Shown one piece after another: positions 11,501 through 22,639 of a stretch of 64,000 nucleotides of DNA (the first letter of the stretch is position 1; every line of letters starts with the position of its first letter). Source of the stretch: Anisodus tanguticus (lineage: Eukaryota > Streptophyta > Magnoliopsida > Solanales > Solanaceae); assembly GCA_034509755.1 (NCBI GenBank), contig CM067544.1, positions 11,651,001-11,715,000 on the forward strand, written 5' to 3'. The notes beneath the pieces are model-generated. The model was given only the letters and a program-made list of their open reading frames with translations. It did no database searches and was not told where the DNA came from. Both the position numbers and the translations under genes were made by a program.

Positions 11501-12374
11501 CTACACGGAACTCCTAGACGGCGTCGTAAGACGAACTCAATATGTGAAGTATATTTACATGAATCCAGTAAATTGAACCTCTATGTGGGAAGATAAAATT
11601 CATTCATTCTCGACGCACTCGATCAAGCTTGGATTTGTTAAGTGTCTATCCAAATGGCTTGATCATTATAACTTATCTATATTGGTTGACAACAAAAATA
11701 TATTCTAGATATGTATATTGCGTTGGCCAACGACTTAGTCAACCCAATATCACTGAGAAGCTGAGTGTTCTCTCGAATATACACTCGAGGAATGAATCCT
11801 AATCTTGGCTCAACTACCACCTTTAATCCACATCATAATGTACCCAATACAAGATGTATCTCAACCTATAAGACATTTGAGCTTAGGACATGATCAAAGT
11901 ATATTATTCTGTAGACAAGGTGTGTATTGACCTCAAGTCTAAGGACTTCTATCTCCCACACGCTGATCATACTTTAGATATGTATAACAAACAGTATATC
12001 AGCAGGGTATACCAATACTTCCAAAGTATCATATGTCCTTCACGAGTAGCCATTACTCGTAGCAGGTGAAACATGCTACATCCTCTAAGGATGTGATATA
12101 GACCACATGTCGACTTATCACATATCATCGATATCTCATTCTTGATGATCATTAGTCGAGGCTATTTTAAGAGTTACGTTATAATATTAATATCTCACAC
12201 TAGTAATAACAATGTAACCTCTAGGAATGCATATTATAGAATATTACAAACAACCAACTAATGATTCAATAATTGCAAATGCCAAAATATTAATCTACAT
12301 TAATAATAATACGAACGTGTATAAAGTACATTTGTCCTAATATAGATTGTTTCTAGGACATACATATACTTTTA
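11501..12374 (-). repeat. 5' LTR of copia element, truncated
   Basis: Aligns with 5880-6749 of the other LTR. The deletion junction lies at the shared hexamer CTACAC (11501-11506, matching 5880-5885), suggesting a microhomology-associated deletion. The outer end is followed at once by the GAGAT target duplicate. Several point differences separate the two LTRs, so the insertion is not very recent. Confidence 0.88.
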
Positions 12375-12379
12375 GAGAT

Positions 12380-13139
12380 ATCGTAATGGATAGATACTTT
12401 TGTAGAGGCATAATCTTTATTTTTAATAAGGTGCCCTAATTAACATCTTAAGGTAGATCTTGATACACAACTGTAAAGTAGCTGAAAGCTACCAAACTAC
12501 ACTGCGAAGAAGATGAAAGTAGCAGAAGTGGAAGCTGCTCCCATTTGAGAGAGAAAAGGAAATCGTGTATTGCATTGAAGGAAAAGTTCCACTTAATGAA
12601 ACAGTGTCTTACTGGTCTAACCTTTGAAATCAATTGAGTCACCATGATTTACCTCCTTCACAGACCTGTCGGACCGGGGTGTGGGGGCTCCTGGGGTGGG
12701 AGTTCCACCTTTAAGGGGGATATTTGGAAAAAAAGATGATTATATACAAGCAATGCCTAACGCCAGCTAATCTACAGCTAAGCTAACAAACTAACTGCAT
12801 AACAAACTAACCGACTGAACTTAAAGTAATTAATTAAATATCTAACTACTTGTACTGGACATGATCTGCTGTTGATGAGCATCAGGGAACATTAGTACAC
12901 TTGCCAAGTTCCTTTACAACAACAACAATAAAATGAAATTAGTTATGAATTTCATCACTAATCTATCACTAAATAGCTCGTAGCTAATAAATTTTTGGAT
13001 TATTGTGTCGTGATTTATTAGCGATAGATTTCGCTAATTAGCTACAAAATTTATCCATCGCTAATTTTTATTTTTTAGTAGTGATAATTAAACATAATAA
13101 AAGCATCATAAAAAAGCGGAAGCATATTTAGCTAAGCCA
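12380..13139. other. Intergenic stretch with a dispersed repeat
   Basis: No gene is seen. It includes a 102-bp segment at 12611-12712 found again in opposite orientation at 55353-55455 (separate entry). The rest is AT-rich. Confidence 0.5.
12611..12712 (-). repeat. Dispersed repeat, copy A (inverse of 55353-55455)
   Basis: The segment contains 'gacctgtcggaccgggg' and 'gggggctcctggggtggga', unusually G+C-rich for the surroundings. The reverse complement matches 55353-55455 with only a few differences. The length and the T/A-run edges would fit a short retroelement (SINE) 3' part, but I see no Pol III boxes. Confidence 0.65.
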
Positions 13140-13915
13140 TTTGTCACCTGGGATGAAGCTGCTCTCTATTTCTCTTCTCTCCATTTTCCCCAAGTTCTTA
13201 TTTGGATGAGAGACACATGTCATAGTTTTAAATCAATGGTTGAGATTTAGTAAATTAAAGCCAAGCCTTAACCATGATTAGGATAATAGATATTTTATAT
13301 ATTTGTTCCCAAAATATATGGCAATCCCTCAATTATAGCTACAAAATTTATTTTTTATTATATTACCATTTACATTATTCAAATATTCAAGTATCTCTTG
13401 CTACATTATATATCATACATGCACGACTGCCAAATTTCTTTTACAAAATTCTAGTAATTTTTTTAAGCAGGAAGATTTTAAGTTTATCTACTTCTCTTTA
13501 AACATTGAAATTTCTTTCCAAAGCATCCAAATTAGGCTAAAAACATTTTTTATAGAGATGAAATACTTCACCTGCTCGGATAAAATTGTAAAATAATTGA
13601 CATGATAGTCAAAGATTAAAAAGAAGAATTTACCCAAGGCAAGTAAGAAAGTAGCAAAAAAAGAAAAAAAAACGATGCACGAAAAAATTCACTCAATGGA
13701 AGTAAGAAAAGTTTATATAAATGTACAACTAAAATGGTGAGATTGTAAAAATATTTTGGGAGCAAATATATGGAGGTAATTAATTATTCTAATCATGGTT
13801 AGAGCTTACTTTTGTTAATTAAATCTCAATCATTAATTTTAAAATATGACACATGTCTCCGATCCAAGTAAGAATTTGGGAAAAATGGAGAGAAGCCGGA
13901 TCCTGTCGCCTTGAT
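13140..13915. mobile_element. Foldback MITE with long inverted repeats
   Basis: The left arm (about 13151-13322) and right arm (about 13751-13904) are inverted copies of each other over some 150-170 bp, diverged by scattered changes. Examples of paired text are 'gagacacatgtcat' and its partner near 13850, and 'aaccatgattaggataat' and its partner near 13785. The central 430 bp is unique and AT-rich. No ORF is present. Long arms would fit a Mutator-like MITE; I could not fix a target duplication. Confidence 0.7.
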
Positions 13916-14106
13916 TGACTTCTCTAAAATTTGGGAAAAGTGTATCCAGCTCTTGTGTAACCATTTGAAAGCATCATTCAACTCTATATTTTGCAGCATG
14001 AGCCTATGAGTCGATGAGATGTTTTTTCATACTTACCACATTTAATTCTAGCTAATTGAATATCCTTAGATCCCCTCCATTTCTTTTTTCGTTACAATGG
14101 AAAATC

Positions 14107-14567
14107 TGTTGGAAATTAGCCTTTGGCGGGGAGATGCGTCCACCCATCTTTGATGAATTAAACACTTGTGTTCCGCATGTTGGAGACCTTGTCTCTTCGC
14201 ACATGCATGATCTACGAAGTGAGTAGATGACCGTAGGGCCAAGAATCATCTAATTTCGTTGAGAAATGAAAGAGATATTGGTCCACGAAGTAAGGTGTTT
14301 GAGACATGGAAATGTGGTGTGGGACAAATCTACCACATCGGTGGGAATAGGAAGAATTGCTCTCTATATAAGTCTCTAATTGGTAAAGGGTTTGGGACCC
14401 CAAGGGGTATCCCATGTGTTTAAAGGAGGGAAGACCTAGATGTGCTTGGGTTCAAGGCTAAGCCCACACGCGCGCCGCCGCCGCCCGCCCGTCCCGTCCG
14501 GTTCCGGTTCCGAGTTCCGGGTTTCGGGTTCTCGGGTTCTCGGGTTCACGGGTCGTGGGCTGTGGGC
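14107..14567 (+). repeat. 5' LTR, truncated copy
   Basis: Nearly identical to 16740-17210, including a TATA-like 'ctctatataagtctc' (about 14361) and the GC-rich (ggttc)n run. The two copies part after 'gtgggc' near 14567, where an internal deletion joins pol sequence directly to the LTR. Confidence 0.85.
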
Positions 14568-15060
14568 ATATCCACTGGATCTGTAAATAACAGTAGTGCT
14601 GATCGCCTCTTGGTGTCAAAGAATGCTGAATTCTTTGGAGATAACTTTCCTTGAAAAAGGAAAAAGGGGTAATTGCTCAAGGATAACAAGAACCCGCGAG
14701 GGCCTGACTGTCCGGAACTAGACGTTCCAAATCTACAGGACTCGAAAGTTGCTAGCTATCTGGAACTTAATATTCCAGATCTGCAGAACTCAGGGATTCT
14801 AGATGTAGAACCGAGAAGGAGCAAAAAAAGGGGACAAAGACTTGTTCCATACCTTCTAGCTTGTATGGTTGAGAACGAACCATGGACAATTAACAAAGAA
14901 TTGTCATCTCCAAAAACACTGGTTTGGAAAGAAGCTAAAGAAAGAAATAGATTCTATCATATAGAACCATACTTGCGTAATGGTTGATCTTCCTCCGGAA
15001 AAGAACCTTTGGGTCGTAAAATGTGCTCCCACAGAGTAGTTTCACATCCGGGGCCATTGT
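14568..15060 (+). pseudogene. Copia hinge and RT N-terminal remnant
   Basis: Frames here read like the region between integrase and RT: SKNAEFFGDNFP, then EPRRSKKRGQR, then ENEPWTINKEL and VWKEAKERNRFYH, in the order expected upstream of the KWIFK motif. Stops and frame changes break it. 15061-15780 has no clearer domain and probably contains rearranged pol or LTR-like sequence. Confidence 0.6.
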
Positions 15061-15779
15061 AGTTACATGGCATGGATGTTGAAACGACCTTTCCAACCGG
15101 AGAGTTGGAAGAAGAGGATCGAATTGGTTTCTTTGAAGCGAATCATGTTGGGCTTCTTCCCCGAACTTTCATTTTGGTCCCCGAAATGTTTACATTTTGG
15201 TCTGAAAGTTTCGGATAAAACGAGGACAATGAATCGACCACGAAACATTGACTCGAAGTTAGAAAGCCAACGGTTGGAGAATCAACATGCGAAAGTAAAA
15301 GTCATATTGAAACAAAGTCTCGATATGAAAGATATGGGTATCACGAGATGACATCTTAGGAATTGGATTTCTAAGACATCTAACGGATCGGTCGATAGTA
15401 GACGAGTCGTTGAAGCCACCAATGGATATGAATCATAGAAATGATTGGAATCATGGTGCTCCCATAGACAAAGAGCGATATGCACGGGTCATGTGTAGTT
15501 CAATGTATTGTACACACTACAACCGACCCGGTATCGTCCTACAAACAGATTAGTTGAATTAAGGTTCATCGATGATCTTAATACATGATCAATAGAAGGC
15601 GTTAAGTCGGATATGACGATATCTCGAATTATTCGCTTATCTACGATTATAGTATTCTCGGATGTCCAGGCGGTTCGGGAGAACACGGTGATGCAAACTG
15701 GACATCGATTCGAAGAACACCAAAGCCACAAGCAAATGTGTATGGTGGGTCTTGGAAAATCCTCTAAGCAAACTTGCAT

Positions 15780-15905
15780 CGGCCGATTCATGATGGAATC
15801 GGAGTTTATCGCTTTATACAAAGCATGAAAGAAGTTGAGTAACTTCACGGCTCCTTAGAGGACGTCCCTTATTGGGAGATACCCGTGTCTTCAAGCGGTT
15901 ATACA
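15780..15905 (+). pseudogene. Copia RNase H remnant
   Basis: The short motif MMESEFIALYKA matches the copia RNase H pattern T(M/A)ESEFIAL, and the next decayed codons echo the 'LED.PYW' region. The frame is then lost. 15906-16739 is a stop-rich internal remainder of the element with no further recognisable domain. Confidence 0.6.
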
Positions 15906-16739
15906 CTCGTGTGGCTAGCCTGGTCGGCTTCGGGAAGGACATGGATGACGGCGTCTAGACATATCTTTTAGGATCTGTCGGAGACATAAGACCGTATGGC
16001 GATTGATCATCACGGGTGTCACATCCTTGTTTACTAACTAAGGGACTACCGGAGATCAAGTGTTCTCTGTGTCTAGGGGAATTGGCTTAAAACCCAAACA
16101 ATACGAACCTTTGCGGTGGAAACCCAACCATACGATTGGAGATCCCAAGAATTTGGTTCAATGGGAAAACTAAGCGGCAAAAGGTTCGGTTGAGCGCTTC
16201 GGTGGAAGCAAGAAGCACTTCGGATGATGATTTACGTACGGAAACATGAATCCAAAGTTGTTCCCGCGATAGACATTAAAGTGTCTTTGCGTGGGTGGGT
16301 AAAGGTTAAGCTTCCAAAACTTTTTAAAAGATCCTCAAACGATTGAGGTTAAAGTTGTGGAACTTTTAATGATTCCTAACACTTGTGAAGTGGGGTATAA
16401 CGGGATACCTTGTAGGAGATCACCTATTTAAGTGCGAGGATGGCCGACTCAAATGAACGCACTTAAGAATCCAAGTGTGTCCATGGCCACAACGGACGAA
16501 ACGTAAGAAGGAAAATGAATAAGAAGAGTTATTGTGTTGATATCGTTGTCTTGGCTTACACTAAACACCGACGGTTCAAGACATCACGTTCACCGCGCGA
16601 GTAAGTAAGTCCGATGGTATTCAACTAGGGAAGGTTCAAAGCGTAAGCTACCTCTCCCGATGCAATATCTTTCGCCGAAAGATTGCTGAAATGTAGGCAC
16701 ATTGTGTGTGCGCCACAATCTCTCTTTCATAGAGGGGAT

Positions 16740-18222
16740 TGTTGGAAATTAGCCTTTGGCGGGGAGATGCGTCCACCCATCTTTGATGAATTAAACACTT
16801 GTGTTCCGCATGTTGGAGACCTTGTCTCTTCGCACATGCATGATCTGCGAAGTGAGTAGATGACCGTAGGGCCAAGAATCATCTAATTTCGTTGAGAAAT
16901 GAAAGAGATATTGGTCCACGAAGTAAGGTGTTTGAGACATGGAAATGTGGTGTGGGACAAATCTACCACATCGGTGGGAATAGGAAGAATTGCTCTCTAT
17001 ATAAGTCTCTAATTGGTAAAGGGTTTGGGACCCCAAGGGGTATCCCATGTGTTTAAAGGAGGGAAGACCTAGATGTGCTTGGGTTCAAGGCTAAGCCCAC
17101 ACGCGCGCGCGCCGCCGTCGTCCGCCGTCATGTCCGGTTCCTGGTTCGAGTTCCGGTTCACGGGTTCACGGGTTCACGGGTCGTGGGGCCGTGGGTCGTG
17201 GGCCGTGGGCTCGTGGGCCTGTCGATATTATCTTTTTGGACCGAGAGAAATCGCCGATGTACGGTTTGATCCCGAAGTTTCATATGTACAATTTGGACCG
17301 AATTCTTTCATATGTACGCTTGGTCCTCGAAGTTTCAATATTTACGCTTTGGTCCCCGAAATTTCGGAGACTTTTTCTCGTAAATATTGGATCGCATTAA
17401 GGAGCATTAACCACCATTATTTGGCTGATTAATTCCTCCATTAACAAATTCATTACTTGGGCAAAGGAGCGACCTCTTTCAATGGCCTTAATAGCCATTA
17501 CTTGGTCGTTTTAATGGCCTCCTTTAAGGGCCATTACACCTTGTTTGTGGCTGTTGGACAGCCCCTCCTCTTGCTATATATTGAGCTTCACTTGGCTGAA
17601 AAAAGAAAGCAAGAAACGAGCGAAAACATAGACGAAAATACGGTGCAAGCAAAACTCGATCGAAAAACAATCACGAAAATAGCTCAAAACAAAGTGAGCA
17701 AATTGTGACGAAAATCGGTGAGCAAACCCACACATATACACAAGATATACACTACGAGACACACTATATACACAGAGACAAAAGAGAAGAGTATTGAGAA
17801 ACTCTTCCTTCCTATTCCATATCTTCAAGAAGTCGAGTCATATTTGTTTTCTTCGCCAGGCTCAACCTATTGGCTTTGTAGTGTTGGGATTAAAGTGTTG
17901 TTTTATCTTGGGAGACTATTGCCCGCTAACGTAAAAGCATATATACGGGGCAATCTTGTCTTAAGGATAGAGGGCTATCCTCGACTCAACACACAACGTT
18001 GTAACCATCCAGATTTAGTTGTTTCTTGATTTCAGGTTATCAAGATTCAAGGCACAACAAACTTGCGGCAGCTTCTCAACATTGGCTTTGCAAGGTGATC
18101 AAGATTCAAGACACAACACACATGCGGCAGTTTTGAAGATTGACCATTTATTTCTCATTTCGAACATTTGTAATAGTTATTACCTCCCGTACTGCTCCAT
18201 AAAGTACCATAGAACACCAACA
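16740..18222 (+). repeat. 3' LTR (1483 bp)
   Basis: Starts TGTTGGAAATTAGCC immediately after the purine tract and ends ACCAACA before the AAATC target duplicate. It contains a GC-rich run of ggttcacg-type motifs at about 17140-17220 and a possible promoter 'gctatatattgag' near 17572. ORFs in this LTR are accidental. Confidence 0.85.
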
Positions 18223-18415
18223 AAATCATTCACTTAAATGAAACCAAATGGTCTTGTCATTGCTGTAAAAAGAGATGTTGAGCAATCGAAGAAGTAATTT
18301 GATAAATAATTTTGATCTTGACAGATTTGATATCAATATTTGTTTTTATTATACAACAAAGATAGATTTTTATTTTTATTTTCATACAAATAATAGCTAT
18401 ATACAATTATTGTGC

Positions 18416-19101
18416 TTTAGTTTTTCCAGATTCCAGTTAGAATAATCCTTTATCCTTTCAAATTCGAGTAAATCCCCTACAATTACGTAAAATTCTCATT
18501 ATATAAATGGTCTAGGTATTTGATTTTGAAATATAAGTATGATTTGAATCATATAATGTATATTTAACGTGTACTCCTACTATACAGCTGGAAGGTTTAA
18601 GTTTTGATTTTGAAATTTAAAAGGATTATCCAAAGCTTAAATAGTCACATTATAAAAGTGTTACAATAATTCAACATGTACGTAATATATAAATATTCAT
18701 AGCATCCCTTGTTGGAATATGGTAGCTCCATCGTCACACTTTCCATTATTATTTTTCGGCCATATGTGGTCATCAAAGTTAATTGTATAACTTGGTTTAG
18801 CACGAGTAGTCAAAATAAGGAAAGTTCCAGTTTCTTCAGTATAATAAACTTTCAAAGCCTTATTACAACCACATGGAGCACGCGATAAAAAATGAGGCTA
18901 CAACTATATATGCTTTAAAATACCTCAACTAATAGTAGGAATTAAATAACTCCACTAGCTAGCCCAACCTAACTATATAACATATCTCTCAATCTATTTT
19001 TCACTTCAATATCTAGCTTACTTCAAGAAATTTGGAGGCTCTGTTATTTTTCGTAACTTGTGAGTACTGAGTACTACTACTACTACTAATTAATCAAAGC
19101 C
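18416..19101 (+). promoter_or_regulatory. Promoter and upstream duplicated block of paralog 2
   Basis: The block parallels 23700-24835 upstream of paralog 3, starting with similar text around 'tttgattttgaaatat' and 'aaaaggattatc', so at least 700 bp of upstream DNA was duplicated with the gene. A TATA-like ctatataa lies at 18973-18980, about 120 bp before the start codon. 'ccttattacaaccacatgg' and 'agcacg' are shared by the copies. Copy 2 also serves as the empty site for the insertion in copy 3. Confidence 0.65.
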
Positions 19102-19482
19102 ATGTTTAGAGCAATGAGTACACGAAGGGACTATAGAGGATATGAGGAATTGATTAAGGATGAGGCCCCTTCTGCTCCATTGATAATGTTGAAGCCAAAG
19201 CTAAGTAAAAGCAGAACCGTTCCAGCTGCTGCTAACTTCTTTAGCTCTTCGTCCAAGAAGGTGACGTCCGAGGACAATTTCCGGGCGAATGCTCAGTTAA
19301 AGGAAGCAAAAAAAGCGAGCAAAATTCATCCAATATTCAGTCTATTCGAAACGAAGAAGAAGAAGAAGGCAACTGCTAGGCCTGAATTCTCGAGGTATAT
19401 TCAGTATGTTAGAGAGGGAGGTTTTGGTGATGTGTTGCAGACCAGTTCCTCCAAATCCAACAATATGGCTGCTGTAAATTGA
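19102..19482 (+). CDS. Small basic plant protein, paralog 2
   Basis: A single exon encodes 126 residues, very similar to paralogs 1 and 3 over the full length. It starts MFRAMSTRRDYRGYEEL, has a serine-rich middle (FFSSSSKKVTSEDNFRANA) and the conserved end SKIHPIFSLFETKKKKK with ARPEFSRYIQYVREGG. Function is unknown; the chemistry is basic with no membrane segment. An intact frame and amino-acid conservation across copies suggest that it is or was recently under selection. A tandem repeat and a hAT fragment begin about 100 bp downstream. Confidence 0.82.
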   Translation: MFRAMSTRRDYRGYEELIKDEAPSAPLIMLKPKLSKSRTVPAAANFFSSSSKKVTSEDNFRANAQLKEAKKASKIHPIFSLFETKKKKKATARPEFSRYIQYVREGGFGDVLQTSSSKSNNMAAVN

Positions 19483-19599
19483 GATTAATCTTGAGGGATT
19501 TCTTAATTTTGGTTCTTTGGAATATTAGACGAGTAAGAAATTACAAAGGACTTGAAACGGTTCAAGCTGATTGTACTAATTCATGGCATTTCTTATTTT

Positions 19600-19750
19600 T
19601 GGTAATACATATACATATTTTTGCTCTTGGTAATACATATACATATTTTTGCATTGTGTTTGTATGCTTGACATAACTTCTTCTTTAGTTGGTTCGTATT
19701 TTTGCATTGTGTTTGTATGCTAGACATAACTTCTTCTTTAGTTGGTTCGT
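19600..19750. repeat. Two short tandem duplications
   Basis: A 28-bp motif (ggtaatacatatacatattt) occurs twice near 19600 and 19628. A 53-bp unit (tatttttgcattgtg... ending ttagttggttcg) occurs at 19644-19696 and again from 19697. The second copy merges into the hAT fragment, so the duplication probably involved its edge. Confidence 0.75.
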
Positions 19751-20402
19751 AAATTGGGTCTGTTGGAAGTATTTCTAAGCATTCATAAATCGTTTAAATA
19801 AGGGCATTACAACCGTCTACTTTAATAGTATGATTTAATACATCACCAATAAAATAAATAGTGGGAATAAGTAAAAAATATTTTTTTAATTTTATAAACA
19901 TTTTTGCAATAGCTGGAGCGTAATTTGGTTTTTTTATATATTCATTAAATAACAAAAATATTAGAGCTATATAAAATAACATATATGAAATAGTAGGATA
20001 ATAAATACCAGAAAATTCCTTAGTAGCTAGAAAAAATTTTCTCTAAGAATACAATAAGTTCCAAAAATTTATCTCAATCATCATCTACAAGCATATCCGT
20101 TGGATTTTGATTGTGGGCGTTAAATAATAAAGTTATATGTATTCTATACTCGTGAGCAACAAGTAATTGTTCATACAAAGAATTCCACCTAGTCGCAACT
20201 TCTTCCAAAATTTTCCTATAAGTTAATCCACAATCATGACAAGTTTTTTTTATACTCTTTGCGTCTTTGTATTTTATTACCTTTAAAAATAAAGTTGATG
20301 CAAATTGTACTTTATCAAGGATGTTTTTAAAAAGTTTTAGGTCATCATTTACAACTAAGTTATAAATATGACATGCACATCTAACATGAAAAATATGGGG
20401 AA
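19697..20402 (-). pseudogene. Truncated hAT transposase fragment
   Basis: It is similar in order and text to 8330-9060 of the complete hAT element, for example a frame reading MLFYIALIFLLFNEY and KPNYAPAIAKMF on the minus strand, and the CGLTY-like region near 20225. Both ends are missing; it stops abruptly near 20402 and has no TIR. It is a different, older copy of the same superfamily. Confidence 0.78.
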
Positions 20403-20510
20403 AAGATGTTGATATTCACAGTGTTAGTTGAAGATACAAGGATATTATGTCATCCGACAAGTTCAGGATGTTTCATTGTCATTCATGCATTATACCCATA
20501 TAATATATTA

Positions 20511-20632
20511 GATCGGGTTGCACGTTCTGCAACACTAACATATATTGGATCGGGTTGCACGTTCCGCAACACTAACATATATTGGATCGGGTTGCACTTT
20601 CCGCAACACTGACATATACTGGATTGGGTTCC
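20511..20632 (+). repeat. 37-bp tandem repeat, three full copies plus a partial
   Basis: Units start at 20511, 20548 and 20585 with gatcgggttgcac and end acatatattg; a fourth partial unit starts at 20622 (gattgggttcc). Each unit contains a small inverted pair, gttgc...gcaac. It lies at the edge of a gypsy LTR remnant. Confidence 0.85.
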
Positions 20633-20639
20633 TAATTTT

Positions 20640-20999
20640 TATACTTGATCTCATGTTTCGTTGGCTACTTATGATCTCTTTTACGAACTTCATGTTTTAT
20701 AGTGGGCGGTTAGTCGCGGCCGTCGGGTCGGGTCGTGACAAAAGTGGTATCGAGCGTTAGTCCTCGGAATGTCTACGGACCGTGTCTAGTAGAGTCTTGT
20801 GTATGGGTATGTTGTGCACCATACTTATACGCAGGAGGCTGCTGGATATTTAGGATTGGTTTCTATTCTTCTTACTCTAAGATCGTGCGATAGAGCTATG
20901 TTATTAGGTTATTCCCTCTTTGACGTATTAATGTGTTACAGCTATGCCTCCAAAGAAAGCGACAGCCGCCAGAAGGGCAATATGAATTCGAGGTTATGA
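20640..20999 (+). mobile_element. Gypsy LTR end, primer-binding site and gag start
   Basis: The LTR ends in ggtcgtgaca at 20740. A primer-binding-like tggtatcgagcg (20745-20756) follows, close to the tRNA-Met complement TGGTATCAGAGC. An ATG at 20944 opens MPPKKATAARRA, which resembles the start of plant gypsy gag proteins, and soon meets a stop. Most of gag and all of pol are missing. This is a decayed 5' end. Confidence 0.65.
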
Positions 21000-22620
21000 G
21001 AAACTATCTTACACGTATACGGGAAGAAATAATGTAAGCTTGGGACATGGAATATTTGAGACTCTTAGAATATTAGATAATCGTTGAGACCTTAGATATA
21101 CAGGGCCTTCTTGAGTAAAATATTTTATGTTTGATCTGGGTTAAAGTGCATAGTATATGTGAAGTCTATTAGTTGTGATGACTCCTTGGTATGCTTATGT
21201 TTATATGAAAAGGAATATGAGATATGCCAAAAAGCTGGGAATTGCTATCTTGTTGTACATATAAGGGTTGTTGTCTCCGGAGCAAGTTGTCGGATAAGTC
21301 CTTGAAATTAGTTCAGCGAGTAGTTGATAGTCGTTAACGGGTTGTCCTACTTGTGGATGGGGCTTAGGAGTAGATGGTCCTCTACATGTTGTAATATTAC
21401 CACGTTTAAGTTGATGTGTTCCAGCTTTTCTTATGAGTTATGCTATCTATGTTATGTATAAATGTATTCTGTCTTGGTCATACTTCTTTCGAACAGGGTG
21501 GTCCGTTAATGTCCCCGTACAAAGATATGTGGGATGAGTATAAATCACTTGTGTTAGGACCTATCTTCACCAATTTTACTCAAATGGGACTACCTCTAAA
21601 CGAGTTAATTAGACTTGCCTAGATATCTTTTATGTTTGATTAAAATTTCCCCCGTAATTATCTTTGCGTATCATAATGTAGAATGCAAAATGTTCTAATA
21701 ACTCAAGTCTGCGTTTTATCTCTTAAATAGGGAATAGATTCGTATGCTAAACATGTTGTCAATAGTTGCTTAAGGGAGTGGAAAATTGAGTATTTACATA
21801 ATTCTAGGAATGACTTGCTGCTGCAATAAACGGTTTACTTATTTAGTTAACTATTAAACCTTGAATATATTATGCCAAGCATTATGTTATATATGTGAAT
21901 ATTGTGGCTATTTGTGACTACTCTATTAATGTCTAGCATATTCAGTTGATGAAAACACTGTTAGAGTATTGTGTGACGATTATTTGTGTGTTAAGTGGTT
22001 GTCTTGTTAAGTTTAAGGGTTATTTGACCTTGTATGATCCGTTTAAATGACCTTGAAGTAATTGGTATACTAGTTTTAGTCCATTGTAACCCCTCTTGGA
22101 TTGTTTAAGTCTGTGGTGTCCATAGTAGGTTAGGTCAAACCATCACTAGCACATGTACTAATTTAGTATGCTTAATACATGAACATGAGGTTTGTTCTAA
22201 CAAATTATTTCGGTATGTTGCCATAGTGGCTTGAGAAGTATATTAAACCTCTTAGACACTATGTTCGATTAATCCATGACTCAACTACACATGTTATGTT
22301 AATTAAACACCGAGTGGTTGAAGTTAAAAATTATGCTTACATAATGACTATATTGGTTGTAAAGGTCACATTTGGTATGGAAATGATTGGAGGGCTTAAT
22401 GTTTTTATTTATTTATTTATCTGCCTATAATAAGGAACTAAGATTTAGCATAAGAATGTTGTTATAATTATGATAGGATCACCTAATGACTTTGAAATGG
22501 ATGTGTGTCTTGTTTAAGTCTTTGTCGTGATCTGAAGGATAGTTTAGGAGCCTATTTGGTGTATGTTTTGCTTGTTAAAGGGTCATATCTATCCTTGGCA
22601 TGTCCCAATAGTCTTAGGTG
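21000..22620. other. Unassigned AT-rich stretch, probably retrotransposon-derived
   Basis: No convincing coding frame is present. It lies between a gypsy 5' end (20740) and another gypsy LTR (ending 23678), so it is probably degraded internal or LTR sequence. A 60-residue frame at 21440 shows no recognisable domain. Confidence 0.4.
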
Positions 22621-22639
22621 GTCTAATACTCATCTGAAC

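Larger units (their letters stand above)
5150..12374 (-). mobile_element. Copia LTR retrotransposon, internally deleted, with nested hAT
   Basis: The element runs on the minus strand. It is bounded by TGAAGG...CTTTCA-type LTR ends and by an exact 5-bp target duplication GAGAT at 5145-5149 and 12375-12379. Its 3' LTR is complete (5150-6749). Its 5' LTR (11501-12374) has lost its inner 730 bp. Gag, protease, integrase and the first part of reverse transcriptase are absent; what remains is RT core plus RNase H, interrupted by a hAT transposon at 7325-10776. The polypurine tract lies just inside the 3' LTR at about 6750-6760. The final right-hand base pair of the LTR has mutated (TA for CA). Confidence 0.9.
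14107..18222 (+). mobile_element. Copia LTR element, degraded, with truncated 5' LTR
   Basis: Terminal inverted hexamers TGTTGG (14107) and CCAACA (ending 18222) and a 5-bp target duplication AAATC at 14102-14106 and 18223-18227 define the element. The 3' LTR (16740-18222, 1483 bp) is preceded by a purine tract (agagggga, 16731-16738). The 5' LTR keeps only its first 461 bp. The internal region holds badly decayed RT and RNase H. No intact frame remains. Confidence 0.87.

Noticed and set aside
17073..17432. 119-residue ORF in the 3' LTR
   Set aside because: Lies in the GC-motif part of a non-coding LTR and is not kept in the other LTR copy.
20511..20632. Could the 37-bp repeat be a CRISPR array?
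   Set aside because: Units are directly adjacent with no unique spacers, and the genome is plant.
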